The notes under the pieces were generated by a model. It saw only the letters and a list, made by a program, of their open reading frames with translations, did no database searches and had not been told where the DNA came from. DNA of 64,000 nucleotides. It comes from Paenochrobactrum pullorum (GTDB lineage Bacteria > Pseudomonadota > Alphaproteobacteria > Rhizobiales > Rhizobiaceae). The stretch is taken from positions 1-64,000 of the forward strand of contig NZ_JBHEEH010000002.1 in assembly GCF_041929845.1 (NCBI RefSeq), read 5' to 3'. This document shows, piece after piece, positions 24,446 to 33,858 of this stretch (position 1 is the stretch's first letter; every line of letters begins with the position of its first letter). The translations under genes and the position numbers were made by a program.

Positions 24446-27400
24446 ATGCATCTTTTACTTGCCCAGAAAGGGACAATCGCCGACGGCAGCGAAGCCATCG
24501 ATTTAGGCCAAAGCCCCGCCGATATTTTGTTTCTTTCTGCGGCTGATACAGAGCTTGCAAGTCTGGCTGCGGCGCATCATTCATTAAGTGATGCGCCGAC
24601 GCTTCGGCTTGTGAATATGATGTCGCTTTCGCATCCGATGTCGGTAGACACTTATGTGGAGCGCACGGCGCGTTTTGCAAAGCTGATTGTCGTGCGGGTG
24701 ATTGGTGGTGAAAGCTACTGGCCATATGGCTTGGAAGCGCTGCATGCTTGCGCCGTTAATCACGGCGTTATGCTCGCAGTTTTGCCGGGTGACGATAAGC
24801 CTGATGCAAGCCTCAAGCGCTATTCAACTGTCGCCCCGCATGATCTGGATAGTCTGTGGCATTATCTGATCGAAGGTGGCGCACAGAATGCGCGTGGTTT
24901 TTTGGAATGTTGTGCTTCATTGATTGATGGGCGCGAGCGTCCGGTGGAAGCCGCACCATTATTGAAGGCCGGTCTTTGGTGGTCGGAAGGTGGGGTTAGA
25001 TCGGTTGCAGAATTGCGCGAGGTGCGAGCCAACAAATATGCACCGGTGGTGGCGATTTGTTTTTATCGCGCACTGGTGCAAAGCGGCCAGACCAAGCCGA
25101 TTGAAGCGCTGATCGAAGCGTTAGAGGCGCGTGATCTCAACGTGCTGCCGATCTATATCAGCAGTTTGAAAGACGCGGTTTCAGTGGCCGTTGTTGAGCG
25201 CATCTTTGAAGAAGATAAACCGTCGCTTGTTTTAAATGCGACCGGTTTTGCGGTTTCGGTACCGGGCGTCGAGCGCCAACCAACAGTGCTGGAAGCAAGT
25301 GGCGCGATGGTGCTGCAAGTGATTTTATCCGGTTCCAGTCTGGAGATGTGGCAGGGTTCGCCGCAGGGGCTTTCCTCGCGCGATCTGGCGATGAATGTCG
25401 CTTTGCCGGAAGTGGACGGGCGGGTGTTGACCCGCGCGATTTCGTTCAAGTCAGCGAAGAATTATGATGCCTCGGTGGAAGCCAATATTGTGACCCATGA
25501 GCCGGAACAAAGCCGCGTTAACTTCGTGGCGGATTTGGCCAAAGCATGGGTAGGCTTAAGAGAAAAAAATCCGTCGGAGCGGCGAGTTGCGCTGGTCCTT
25601 GCCAATTACCCGAACAGGGACGGGCGGCTTGGCAATGGTGTTGGTTTGGACACACCAGCCGGTACTGTAGAAGTGCTGCGCGCGATGCAGGCGCAAAATT
25701 ATCCGCTGGTTGATTTGCCCGTTGATGGCGAACAGTTGATTGGTGATTTGATGGCAGGCCCCACCAATGCAGCGCTTGACGGGCGCGTGGTGCGCAATAC
25801 GCTTTCTTTGAATCAATACAATGCTTTCTTTGCTAAACTTCCCAATCAGATTCAGGAAGAGGTGCTCGCTCGTTGGGGCGAGCCGCAAGCTGATCCGTTT
25901 TTTATGAACAAGCCTCAAAGCTTTGCTTTGTCGCTGATGCAATATGGCGAAACGCTGGTGGGAATACAGCCTGCACGCGGCTATACTATCGACCCGAAAG
26001 AAAGCTATCATTCGCCGGATTTGGTGCCGCCGCATGGCTATCTGGCGTTTTATGCTTATCTGCGTGACGTGGCTAAAGTGGATGCTATCGCCCATATGGG
26101 CAAGCACGGCAATATGGAATGGTTACCCGGAAAGGCGCTGGCTTTATCGGAAAATTGTTATCCGGAAGCTGTCTTTGGTGCGACACCGCATATCTATCCT
26201 TTTATCGTCAATGATCCGGGTGAAGGCACGCAAGCCAAAAGACGCAGCAGTGCTGTTATTATCGACCATTTGACCCCACCTTTAACGCGCGCTGAAAGCT
26301 ATGGCCCACTAAAAGATCTGGAAGCTTTGGTTGATGAATATTACGAAGCGTCGGGACTTGATCCGCGCCGTCTTATCCGTCTCAAAGGTCAGATTTTGGA
26401 TTTAGTGCGTGATATTGGCTTGGATCAGGATGCCGGTATTCATGCCCATGATGATGAAGATTTGGCGCTGCAAAAGCTTGATGCCTATTTGTGCGATCTG
26501 AAGGAAATGCAAATCCGTGATGGTTTGCATATTTTTGGTCTGGCACCGGAAGGTCGCTTACTTACCGATTTGCTTGTTGCGCTTGCCCGTGTGCCGCGCG
26601 GGATGGCTGTGTCGCTTGGTGGTGCCAAGAGTGATCAAAGCTTACAGCGTGCCATTGCCAAAGATGCACAATTGCTGGACGGTTTCGACCCGCTTGACTG
26701 TGCTATGGCTGAGGTGTGGACTGGGGCAAAGCCTGATATCTTGCAAGCGGTGAGCGATGATCTGTGGCGCAATTGCGGAGATACGGTTGAACGCATTGAA
26801 CTGCTCGCTATAAAACTGGTGAGCGGAGAGATTGAATGTCCGGCTGATTGGGTTGAAACCCAAGCGGTCATGATCAGTATCAATGATGATTTGCGCGCAC
26901 GGGTGCAATCTTGTGGTGCTGCTGAAATCAACGGTTTTATGGCCGCGCTCAACGGGCGTTTTGTCAATCCGGGCGCGTCCGGTGCGCCAACGCGTGGCCG
27001 CCCCGATGTGTTGCCAACGGGGCGCAATTTCTTTTCCGTGGATAGCCGTGCCGTGCCAACGCCAGCTGCTTGGGAATTGGGTAAAAAATCGGCCGAGTTG
27101 CTGATCACACGCTATACACAAGATAATGGCGATTGGCCGCGTTCCTTTGGTCTGACTGCTTGGGGTACCTCCAATATGCGCACCGGTGGTGATGATATTG
27201 CGCAAGCCCTAGCCTTGATCGGAGTAAAGCCAGTATGGGATATGGCCTCGCGGCGTGTAACGGGATATGAAATCATCCCGATTGCCAAACTTGGCCGTCC
27301 GCGTGTGGATGTGACTTTGCGCATTTCCGGCTTCTTCCGTGATGCTTTTCCTGAACAGATTGTACTTTTTGATAAGGCTATCCGCGCTGTCGGTAAGCTG

Positions 27401-28228
27401 GAAGAAAGCGAAGGCGATAATCCTGTTGCCGCTCGTATGGGTGAAGAAGCGAAAGCGCTGATTGCCAATGGTGCAAGTGAAGCTGAAGCAGACAAACAAG
27501 CCGGCTATCGCATTTTTGGCTCAAAACCGGGGGCTTATGGCGCGGGTCTGCAAGCCTTGATGGATGAAAACGGCTGGGAAGCGCGTGGTGATCTGGCGGA
27601 AGCTTGGCTTGTCTGGGGCGGTTATGCTTATGGTGCAGGTGAAGAGGGTGACGCGCAACGCGGGTTGTTGGAAACACGTCTCAAAGCAATCGATGCTGTG
27701 GTGCAAAATCAGGATAACCGCGAACATGACCTGCTCGATTCTGATGATTATTATCAATTTGAAGGCGGCATGGCGGCAACGGTCGAGCATTTGAGCGGCA
27801 AGGCACCTGATGTCTATCATAATGATCATTCGCGGCCTGAACGCCCTGTCATCCGTACTTTGCAGGAAGAGCTTTCACGCGTGGTGCGCGGGCGCGCGGT
27901 CAATCCGAAATGGATCGCTGGCGTGATGCGTCACGGCTATAAAGGGGCTGTCGAAATTGCGGCAACGGTGGATTATTTATTCGCCTTTGCTGCCACAACG
28001 GGGGCTGTCTCTAACCATCATTTTGAGGCAGTCTATCAAGCCTATATTGTTGATCCTAAAGTGCGGGCTTTCATTGCGGACAGAAATCCGGCAGCATTGC
28101 GTGAAATTGCACAGAAACTTGAAGAGGCCATTAAACGGCAGTTCTGGACGCCGCGCTCGAATTCAGCTCGGTTTGAACTGGAAATGATGGCTCATAATTT
28201 GATTCCGGAAGGGCAGGCAAATGACTGA
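24446..28228 (+). CDS. cobN: aerobic cobaltochelatase, large subunit
   Basis: A 1260-residue subunit of the ATP-dependent CobN-CobS-CobT chelatase that inserts Co(II) into hydrogenobyrinic acid a,c-diamide. It is similar to BchH/ChlH. Family blocks include ANYPNRDGRLGNGVGLDTPA, GYLAFYAYLRDV followed by AIAHMGKHGNMEWLPGKALA with the metal-site His residues, and GLTAWGTSNMRTGGDDIAQA. Length is usual. CobS and CobT, needed for activity, are not in the window. cobO overlaps the end by 8 bases. Confidence 0.97.
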   Translation: MHLLLAQKGTIADGSEAIDLGQSPADILFLSAADTELASLAAAHHSLSDAPTLRLVNMMSLSHPMSVDTYVERTARFAKLIVVRVIGGESYWPYGLEALHACAVNHGVMLAVLPGDDKPDASLKRYSTVAPHDLDSLWHYLIEGGAQNARGFLECCASLIDGRERPVEAAPLLKAGLWWSEGGVRSVAELREVRANKYAPVVAICFYRALVQSGQTKPIEALIEALEARDLNVLPIYISSLKDAVSVAVVERIFEEDKPSLVLNATGFAVSVPGVERQPTVLEASGAMVLQVILSGSSLEMWQGSPQGLSSRDLAMNVALPEVDGRVLTRAISFKSAKNYDASVEANIVTHEPEQSRVNFVADLAKAWVGLREKNPSERRVALVLANYPNRDGRLGNGVGLDTPAGTVEVLRAMQAQNYPLVDLPVDGEQLIGDLMAGPTNAALDGRVVRNTLSLNQYNAFFAKLPNQIQEEVLARWGEPQADPFFMNKPQSFALSLMQYGETLVGIQPARGYTIDPKESYHSPDLVPPHGYLAFYAYLRDVAKVDAIAHMGKHGNMEWLPGKALALSENCYPEAVFGATPHIYPFIVNDPGEGTQAKRRSSAVIIDHLTPPLTRAESYGPLKDLEALVDEYYEASGLDPRRLIRLKGQILDLVRDIGLDQDAGIHAHDDEDLALQKLDAYLCDLKEMQIRDGLHIFGLAPEGRLLTDLLVALARVPRGMAVSLGGAKSDQSLQRAIAKDAQLLDGFDPLDCAMAEVWTGAKPDILQAVSDDLWRNCGDTVERIELLAIKLVSGEIECPADWVETQAVMISINDDLRARVQSCGAAEINGFMAALNGRFVNPGASGAPTRGRPDVLPTGRNFFSVDSRAVPTPAAWELGKKSAELLITRYTQDNGDWPRSFGLTAWGTSNMRTGGDDIAQALALIGVKPVWDMASRRVTGYEIIPIAKLGRPRVDVTLRISGFFRDAFPEQIVLFDKAIRAVGKLEESEGDNPVAARMGEEAKALIANGASEAEADKQAGYRIFGSKPGAYGAGLQALMDENGWEARGDLAEAWLVWGGYAYGAGEEGDAQRGLLETRLKAIDAVVQNQDNREHDLLDSDDYYQFEGGMAATVEHLSGKAPDVYHNDHSRPERPVIRTLQEELSRVVRGRAVNPKWIAGVMRHGYKGAVEIAATVDYLFAFAATTGAVSNHHFEAVYQAYIVDPKVRAFIADRNPAALREIAQKLEEAIKRQFWTPRSNSARFELEMMAHNLIPEGQAND

Positions 28229-28859
28229 AAAAACAGATAAAATACTGGGGATGAGTGAAGAAGAGCTCAATGCGCGTCATGCCGAGAAGATGAAGAAAAT
28301 CAAAGCGGCGCGTGACAAGATGCAAGCCACCAAAACCGATGAAAAAGGCTTGGTGATTGTCAATACCGGTAAAGGTAAAGGTAAATCCACCGCTGGTTTT
28401 GGTATGGTTTTCCGCGCGCTCGGTCATGGTATGAAAATCGGCGTGGTGCAGTTTGTCAAAGGTTCTTGGGATACCGGCGAGCGCTGGGTTTTAGAAAAAT
28501 TTCCTGACCAAGTAACAATCTCGGCATTGGGCGAAGGTTTTACATGGGAAACGCAGGATCGCGCCCGTGATATCCAGATGGCGCGTGATGCATGGGAGCA
28601 GGCGAAAGCCATGATCCTTGATGACAGTTATGACATGGTGCTTTGTGACGAACTGAACATTGTGCTGCGCTATGACTATCTGCCAGTAAGCGAAGTGATC
28701 GAAGTGTTGAAAGCCAAGGCACCGATGAAACATGTGATTATCACTGGTCGCAACGCCAAGGATGAGCTGATTGAAGTGGCTGATCTGGTCACCGAAATGG
28801 AAATGATCAAACATCCGTTCCGCTCTGGTGTGAAAGCACAAAAAGGCATTGAATTTTAA
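28221..28859 (+). CDS. cobO: corrinoid adenosyltransferase
   Basis: Transfers the 5'-deoxyadenosyl group from ATP to Co(I) corrinoid (CobO/BtuR/CobA family). It is 212 residues. P-loop VNTGKGKGKSTAGFGMVFRA, then VVQFVKGSWDTGER, Walker B-like YDMVLCDELNIVLRYDYL, and HVIITGRNAKDELIEVADLV. The N-terminal 40 residues are charged and helical. Coupled to cobN by overlap. Last cob gene of this operon. Confidence 0.96.
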   Translation: MTEKTDKILGMSEEELNARHAEKMKKIKAARDKMQATKTDEKGLVIVNTGKGKGKSTAGFGMVFRALGHGMKIGVVQFVKGSWDTGERWVLEKFPDQVTISALGEGFTWETQDRARDIQMARDAWEQAKAMILDDSYDMVLCDELNIVLRYDYLPVSEVIEVLKAKAPMKHVIITGRNAKDELIEVADLVTEMEMIKHPFRSGVKAQKGIEF

Positions 28860-28865
28860 AATTGA

Positions 28866-28897
28866 ATGCGCTCAAGCTTTATGAAGTTTGAGCGCAT
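28866..28897 (+). other. 10-bp hairpin between cobO and eamA
   Basis: ATGCGCTCAA pairs with TTGAGCGCAT over a 12-base loop. No T-run follows and the next start is 3 bases on, so it may tune expression of the downstream transporter gene. Confidence 0.5.
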
Positions 28898-28900
28898 GCC

Positions 28901-29344
28901 ATGATGGATAATATGATGGTTGATAGCTGGCAATTTTGGGCGCTTTTATCGGCAGTTTTTGCAGCTCTCACAGCGATTTTTGCAAAAGTGGGTATTCAGG
29001 GCGTCAATTCTGATTTCGCTACACTGATCCGCACTTTTGTAATCATTGGTGCATTGAGTGTGTTTTTAAGTGTATCGGGGCAATGGCAATCGCCATCTGA
29101 AATTTCGGCCAAGTCTTGGGTATTTTTGGTACTGTCCGGTTTGGCAACAGGCGCTTCATGGCTCGCTTATTTTCGCGCATTGCAAGTCGGTGACGCGGCA
29201 CGGGTTGCACCGGTTGATAAATTGTCGGTAGTATTGGTTGCCATTTTTGCCGCCGTTTTTCTTGGCGAGCGGATGTCGATGATTAATTGGTTCGGCATTG
29301 TATTGATTGGCTGCGGCGTGGTGCTGGTAGCTTTGCGGGTTTAG
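28901..29344 (+). CDS. EamA-type small transporter, single domain
   Basis: A 147-residue inner-membrane protein with about five spans and one EamA/DMT domain (FWALLSAVFAALTAIFAKVG, then LATGASWLAYFRALQVGDAA, then APVDKLSVVLVAIFAAVFLG). Single-domain members must pair up to transport. The substrate is not predictable. It follows cobO by 41 bases on the same strand, so it may be cotranscribed and could move a cobalamin-related solute, but that rests on position only. The stop overlaps the convergent TSUP gene by 4 bases. Confidence 0.85.
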   Translation: MMDNMMVDSWQFWALLSAVFAALTAIFAKVGIQGVNSDFATLIRTFVIIGALSVFLSVSGQWQSPSEISAKSWVFLVLSGLATGASWLAYFRALQVGDAARVAPVDKLSVVLVAIFAAVFLGERMSMINWFGIVLIGCGVVLVALRV

Positions 29345-30126
29345 AAACCCAACCAAAGCCGGATTGGATTATCTGCTTCCATCATGAGGCGGATAGCTAA
29401 GCCCAGGCTCACAATAATCAGCAATGGTTTAATGATTTTGGCACCCACCCGCATGGCAAGTGATGCACCGAGCTGCGCACCTGCAAATTGTGCAATTCCC
29501 ATTAGTAAACCATATTTCCAATTGATCATGACAACCAGCGAGAAGGCAACAAAACTGCCTAAATTGGAGGCGCAATTGAGCAATTTTGTGTGGGCTGTTG
29601 CTTTTAAAATGCCGTATCCGGCGATGGAGACAAAAGCCAGCATGAAGAGAGAACCGGTGCCGGGGCCAAAGAGACCATCGTAAAAACCAATCAGTGGCAC
29701 GATGGTGAGGCCGAACAGAAAAGGTTTCATCCGGCTGGTGCGGTCAATATCACTGATATTGGGCTTCAGCATAAAATAAAGTGCGATCAAAATCAGCAAA
29801 ATCGGCAAGGCACCGCGAATAATGCTGATCGGTAAAATGGTTGCCAATAAGGCACCGAATATCGAACCTATGAGCGACATTAATGCCGCTGGCCACAGTT
29901 CTGATAAATTAATATGCCCTTTGCGGGTGAAGGCGATGGTAGCAGATGTGGAGCCGAAAAGCCCTTGCAGTTTGTTGGTGCCCAGTGCTTCCACCGGTGG
30001 CATGCCTGCCAGCAGAAGTGCCGGAATGGTAATCATGCCCCCGCCACCTGCAATAGAATCTATAATACCTGCAACAAATGCAGCGGCGATGAGAAGCAGG
30101 GTCAGCTGGTCGAAAAATTCAAACAT
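29341..30126 (-). CDS. TSUP (TauE/SafE) family permease
   Basis: A 261-residue membrane protein with 7-8 spans and the TauE/SafE features FVAGIIDSIAGGGGMITIPA with LLLAGMPPVEALGTNKLQGL, and the internal repeat GFYDGLFGPGTGSLF. Members move sulfite, sulfonates or other anions, and some neighbours of cobalamin genes have been proposed as cobalt carriers. Here it is embedded in the cob region, convergent with the EamA gene and divergent from terB-cobE-cobM. Its own substrate is open. Confidence 0.9.
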   Translation of the reverse strand: MFEFFDQLTLLLIAAAFVAGIIDSIAGGGGMITIPALLLAGMPPVEALGTNKLQGLFGSTSATIAFTRKGHINLSELWPAALMSLIGSIFGALLATILPISIIRGALPILLILIALYFMLKPNISDIDRTSRMKPFLFGLTIVPLIGFYDGLFGPGTGSLFMLAFVSIAGYGILKATAHTKLLNCASNLGSFVAFSLVVMINWKYGLLMGIAQFAGAQLGASLAMRVGAKIIKPLLIIVSLGLAIRLMMEADNPIRLWLGF

Positions 30127-30289
30127 GATGCAAGCCGGAGAGAGAATGAAGTGGCAAGGCGGTGTTTAGTCCTTCGAAGTCTTAATGGTTTAGCACCAAT
30201 TAAAAAAGAGCTTGTTTTATGGAAAAAGGCTTGCCAACACTAAACAGGCATTAGCTCAATCAAAACATGCGAAGACTTCAAGAGGGATT

Positions 30290-30748
30290 ATGACAATGGC
30301 TGAAAGCTTATTTGACCGGATTTATGCATTTCTGTCACAGAAAAGTGCCGTGCAACGGGTGGCGGAAGATCCGGCAATGGCGGCAGAGCTGTTGTTGCTG
30401 ATGCATGTGGTGTTTGCCGATGGCGATCAACATCCGGCAGAAATTGCGTCTTTTAAAGAGATCGCTTTTGCCAATTTTGGTATTTCGGCTGAAGAACTGC
30501 CGGAAGTTACCGAATATCTTAAAGATTATGCCTATGAGACCAATACGCGTCAGGCGGCGGCGATGCTTGCAGAAATGGCACCGGAGCGCCGCGTGACATT
30601 GCTGCGTGATCTGATGACTGTTGCTTGCTCGGATAATGATTTTGACGTGGCAGAGGCAGCGCTCATTAATCGTGTGGCTCAAGTGTTGAATGTCAGTCCG
30701 CAGGAATTGCAGGAAGCAAGTACCGCCTCCAAATGCGACCGTTGTTAA
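30290..30748 (+). CDS. TerB-like protein
   Basis: A 152-residue cytoplasmic all-helical protein of the TerB/TerB-like group: LLLLMHVVFADGDQHPAEIA, then LRDLMTVACSDNDFDVAEAA. The two acidic loops (ADGDQHPAE and SDNDFDVAE) are the putative metal sites of TerB. The frame is open from 30212, but GAGGG stands before ATG 30290. Its stop overlaps the cobE start (TAATG), so the two are translationally coupled. It ends in CDRC. Its role beside cobE is unknown. Confidence 0.85.
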   Translation: MTMAESLFDRIYAFLSQKSAVQRVAEDPAMAAELLLLMHVVFADGDQHPAEIASFKEIAFANFGISAEELPEVTEYLKDYAYETNTRQAAAMLAEMAPERRVTLLRDLMTVACSDNDFDVAEAALINRVAQVLNVSPQELQEASTASKCDRC

Positions 30749-31104
30749 TGGCGGTTTTAGGCATCGGCTTCAGCAGTGCGGCAACGCCTGCTGAAGTGGC
30801 TGAGTTGGCGCGTCATGTGACAGCAGGGTATCAGATTGATGGCATTGCCACCCTTGCATCAAAACAGGGGAGTAATGTGATTGCAGCATTGGAAAAGCTT
30901 TTTGATGTGCCGGTTTTCTTTTATGAAGCAAGTGAACTTGAAACGGTAACTGCGCGGCTTAAAAATCCGTCGGATCAGTTGTTTAAGCGAATTGGCTGTC
31001 ATGGTGTGGCCGAGGCTGCGGCGCTGCTGGCCGCTGGGCAAAAATCAATGTTGATCGTTGAGAAGGTAAGTTTTGCCAATACGACATTTGCAGTAGCGCA
31101 ATAG
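30748..31104 (+). CDS. cobE: CobE, CbiG C-terminal-domain protein
   Basis: A 118-residue stand-alone CbiG C-terminal (PF01890) domain: VLGIGFSSAATPAEVAELAR, IDGIATLASKQGSNVI, FYEASEL, and near the end GVAEAAALLAAG. CobE is needed for cobalamin synthesis in P. denitrificans, with unclear chemistry (precorrin carrier or lactone opening). The start at ATG 30748 makes a TAATG junction with terB; the frame also opens at 30733. cobM follows at 43 bases. Confidence 0.9.
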   Translation: MAVLGIGFSSAATPAEVAELARHVTAGYQIDGIATLASKQGSNVIAALEKLFDVPVFFYEASELETVTARLKNPSDQLFKRIGCHGVAEAAALLAAGQKSMLIVEKVSFANTTFAVAQ

Positions 31105-31147
31105 CTAATGCGATTATCGCATTAATATATTTGGATGAGTTGGAATT

Positions 31148-31915
31148 ATGGTTGTTCATTTTATCGGTGCAGGGCCGGGTGCTGCGGATTTAATTACGGT
31201 GCGCGGCCAGCGATTGATTGAGCAATGTCCGGTCTGCATTTATGCGGGTTCTTTGGTGCCAAAGGAACTGGTTGCTAGTGCGCCGCAAGATGCGCTGTTG
31301 ATTGATAGTTCCTCGCTTAACTTGGATGAGATCATTAAAGCGATGCGTGATGCGCATGAAAAAGGCTTGAATGTGGCGCGTGTCCATTCCGGTGATCCGT
31401 CGATTTATGGTGCAATGGCTGAACAAATGCGCAGGCTTGATGCGCTTGGAATTGATTATGATGTAACGCCGGGTGTGCCGGCTTTTGCCGCCGCCGCCGC
31501 CGCCCTGAAACAAGAACTGACCATTCCAGGTGTGAACCAGTCAATCATCTTGACGCGCACTTCGATGAAGTCTTCCGCCATGCCGGACGGTGAGACGCTC
31601 AGTAATCTTGGCCGATCTGGTGCGACATTGGTTATTCATTTGTCGATCCGCAATCTGGCAAAAATTGAAGATGAATTATTGCCGCTTTATGGTGCGGATT
31701 GTCCGGTGATTGTAGCTTATCGGGTTGGCTGGCCGGATGAAGAATTTATCAAAGGCACATTGGCTGATATTCGCACCAAGATAGAAGAACATGGTGTTAA
31801 ACGCACCGCGATGATTTTTATCGGCCGTGCTTTGGACGCAAAGAATTTTCGTGATTCAGCCCTTTATCATGAGAGCCATCAGCATGCACTGCGTGGAGGC
31901 GAACCGAAAAGCTGA
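31148..31915 (+). CDS. cobM: precorrin-4 C11-methyltransferase
   Basis: SAM-dependent methylation of precorrin-4 at C11 to precorrin-5. It is 255 residues with the SUMT-type fold: FIGAGPGAADLITVRGQRLI at the start, RVHSGDPSIYGAMAEQMRRL, DVTPGVPAFAAAAAALKQEL with the typical TRTSMKSSAMP and later VIVAYRVGWPDE. The 3' end overlaps the 3' end of convergent cobK by 37 bases. Confidence 0.96.
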   Translation: MVVHFIGAGPGAADLITVRGQRLIEQCPVCIYAGSLVPKELVASAPQDALLIDSSSLNLDEIIKAMRDAHEKGLNVARVHSGDPSIYGAMAEQMRRLDALGIDYDVTPGVPAFAAAAAALKQELTIPGVNQSIILTRTSMKSSAMPDGETLSNLGRSGATLVIHLSIRNLAKIEDELLPLYGADCPVIVAYRVGWPDEEFIKGTLADIRTKIEEHGVKRTAMIFIGRALDAKNFRDSALYHESHQHALRGGEPKS

Positions 31916-32643
31916 TAGACAAAGCTCAGCACCGCCTCGGCATCTTCGACAATGTGGCGCGCAACAGGTGTGGGGCGCTCAATCATCAAAACATTGATTG
32001 CCAGCTCGCGTGCTGCACGGATTTTTTGATAAGATGCTGTGCCACCCGAATTGCGGCAGACAAGATGGGTGATTTTGTGCTGACGTAACAAGTCACACTC
32101 ATCTTCAAAACCCATTGGCTTTGCCAGAATAATTTGATGGTTCAGCGGCAATGCCACTTCAGCCGGATCAATCATCCGCATGATAAAATGCACATCATCA
32201 CGGCTTTGAAACGGCGCAATATGCTGACGGCCAAGCGCTAAAAATGCGCGTGCGCCACTGGGCAACAAGCGTGCGGCCTCTTCTTCTTTATGGATTAACT
32301 GCCAGAGGTCTTGTGGTCGTTGCTGCCATGCGGGGCGTTCAAGCCGGATAAGGGGGCAACGGGTTCTGTCGGCTGCTTGCCGCGCATTAGCAGAAATTTG
32401 CTTGGCAAAAGGATGTGTCGCATCAATGATGAGATTGATGCTTTCTGCAAGAATATAGGTGCTCAAACCATCTGCGCCACCATAACCGCCACTGCGTACC
32501 ATGCCTTCAACAGGCGATGGGGTGGCGGTTCTGCCAGCCAGTGAAGTGATGGTGTGAAAACCCTGCGCATTTAACACCTGCGCCAGCTTAGCCGCTTCCG
32601 TGGTGCCGCCAAGCAACAGGATTTTACAATCAAAGGCGGGCAA
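31879..32643 (-). CDS. cobK: precorrin-6A reductase
   Basis: NADPH-dependent reduction of precorrin-6A at C18-C19. The opening is CKILLLGGTTEAAKLAQVLN, followed by VRSGGYGGADGLSTYILAES, then IIDATHPFAKQISANA, RLERPAW and VCRNSGG. The frame is open to 32760, but the added residues overlap cbiD and do not look like CobK. The likely start is TTG 32643 inside the end of cbiD, giving 254 residues, the usual length. It is transcribed after cbiD with a 14-base overlap. Confidence 0.92.
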   Translation of the reverse strand: MPAFDCKILLLGGTTEAAKLAQVLNAQGFHTITSLAGRTATPSPVEGMVRSGGYGGADGLSTYILAESINLIIDATHPFAKQISANARQAADRTRCPLIRLERPAWQQRPQDLWQLIHKEEEAARLLPSGARAFLALGRQHIAPFQSRDDVHFIMRMIDPAEVALPLNHQIILAKPMGFEDECDLLRQHKITHLVCRNSGGTASYQKIRAARELAINVLMIERPTPVARHIVEDAEAVLSFVYQLFGSPPRSAC

Positions 32644-33778
32644 GGATGGTGCCTTTACGGTCTGTGACAATAATCTCGACCTCAACTGCTGCGCCACGCA
32701 ATGTGTTGAGTGCTGTTTCTTGTGCTTTTTGTGCAATGGCTTGCGGCAGGGCGAGATCAATCTTTTGAGTCATTTCAAGTACTTCAAGCGCAGTGTTCGC
32801 AGATAGAATCATCTCGCGCATATCATCAGGTGCACCAAGTGTTTTTGCCGTTTCCCACAAGAAGCCCATATCGACTTGACTGCGGGCAGAATGCAGATCA
32901 AGCGCGCCTTGAGCAAGCTTGGTAAGTTTCGCAAAACCACCGGCAAGCGTTAATTTATCAATCGGATGGTTACGCAGATATTTTAAAACGCCACCGGCAA
33001 AATCACCCATATCCAAAATGGCGAAATCAGGCAGGTTATAAATATCTTGCGCTGCTGTTTCTGACGTGGAGCCGGTCGCGGCAAGAACATGTTTTTGCCC
33101 TTCAGCGCGTGCCACATCAATGCCGCGATGGATGGAATGGATCCATGCCGAACAGGAAAACGGATTGACCACACCGGTGGTGCCTAAAATTGAAATGCCG
33201 CCGACAATACCAAGACGCGGATTCCATGTTTGTTTGGCAATTTCTTCGCCATCCGGCACAGAAATCATAATCACCAAATCAGCGGGCAAGCCGTATTGAG
33301 CGCAGATTTCTTCGCAAATTTCGGTCATCATTTTACGCGGCACCGGATTGATCGCCGCTTCACCGGGCGGAATCGGTAGTCCAGGACGGGTAACTGTACC
33401 GACACCATCGCCGGCCTGAAAAATAATACCTGTGCCGGGAGGAGCCGGAAAAACCGTGGAGATGATTGTCGCACCATGGGTGACGTCAGGATCGTCACCT
33501 GCATCTTTGACAATACCTGCCATGGCATAGCCCTCACCCAAGCTTTCCAACACAAGCGGAAAGAAAGGCACTTCACCTTTGGGCAAAATTATACCGACAG
33601 GATCAATGAACTCGCCGGTAATCAATGCAGTCAGAGCTGATTTGGTTGCAGCTGTAGCGCAGGCACCCGTTGTCCAGCCTTTGCGCAGCGCTGGTGCATC
33701 GGTTTGCACTTCATGTTCATTGTCTGGTTCTGTCATCTCACTCATAGAGGTCTTATAGTCGATTATGCGGCCGGACAC
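32630..33778 (-). CDS. cbiD: cobalt-precorrin-5B C1-methyltransferase
   Basis: SAM-dependent C1 methylation. It is 382 residues with the CbiD marks LRKGWTTGACATAATKSALT, VKDAGDDPDVTHGATI, ATGSTSETAAQDIYNLPDFA and TLAGGFAKLTKLAQGALDLH. In the anaerobic pathway CbiD acts after CbiG. Here it sits in an aerobic-type cluster where cobF (the aerobic C1 methylase/deacylase) is missing, so it probably supplies the C1 methylation. The stretch before LRKGW is short and polar. It is divergent from cobA, 80 bases apart. Confidence 0.93.
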   Translation of the reverse strand: MSGRIIDYKTSMSEMTEPDNEHEVQTDAPALRKGWTTGACATAATKSALTALITGEFIDPVGIILPKGEVPFFPLVLESLGEGYAMAGIVKDAGDDPDVTHGATIISTVFPAPPGTGIIFQAGDGVGTVTRPGLPIPPGEAAINPVPRKMMTEICEEICAQYGLPADLVIMISVPDGEEIAKQTWNPRLGIVGGISILGTTGVVNPFSCSAWIHSIHRGIDVARAEGQKHVLAATGSTSETAAQDIYNLPDFAILDMGDFAGGVLKYLRNHPIDKLTLAGGFAKLTKLAQGALDLHSARSQVDMGFLWETAKTLGAPDDMREMILSANTALEVLEMTQKIDLALPQAIAQKAQETALNTLRGAAVEVEIIVTDRKGTILARL

Positions 33779-33858
33779 AGAGAAAATTTATGCAAATAAG
33801 AGCAATTCACTATTCAATTCCGCTCAATATCCGATAACAGTGATATCAATGAAATTTT

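Noticed and set aside
33779..33858. Second cobalamin riboswitch between cbiD and cobA
   Set aside because: Only 80 bases separate the genes and none of the conserved blocks is present. The same holds for the cobG/cobL gap.
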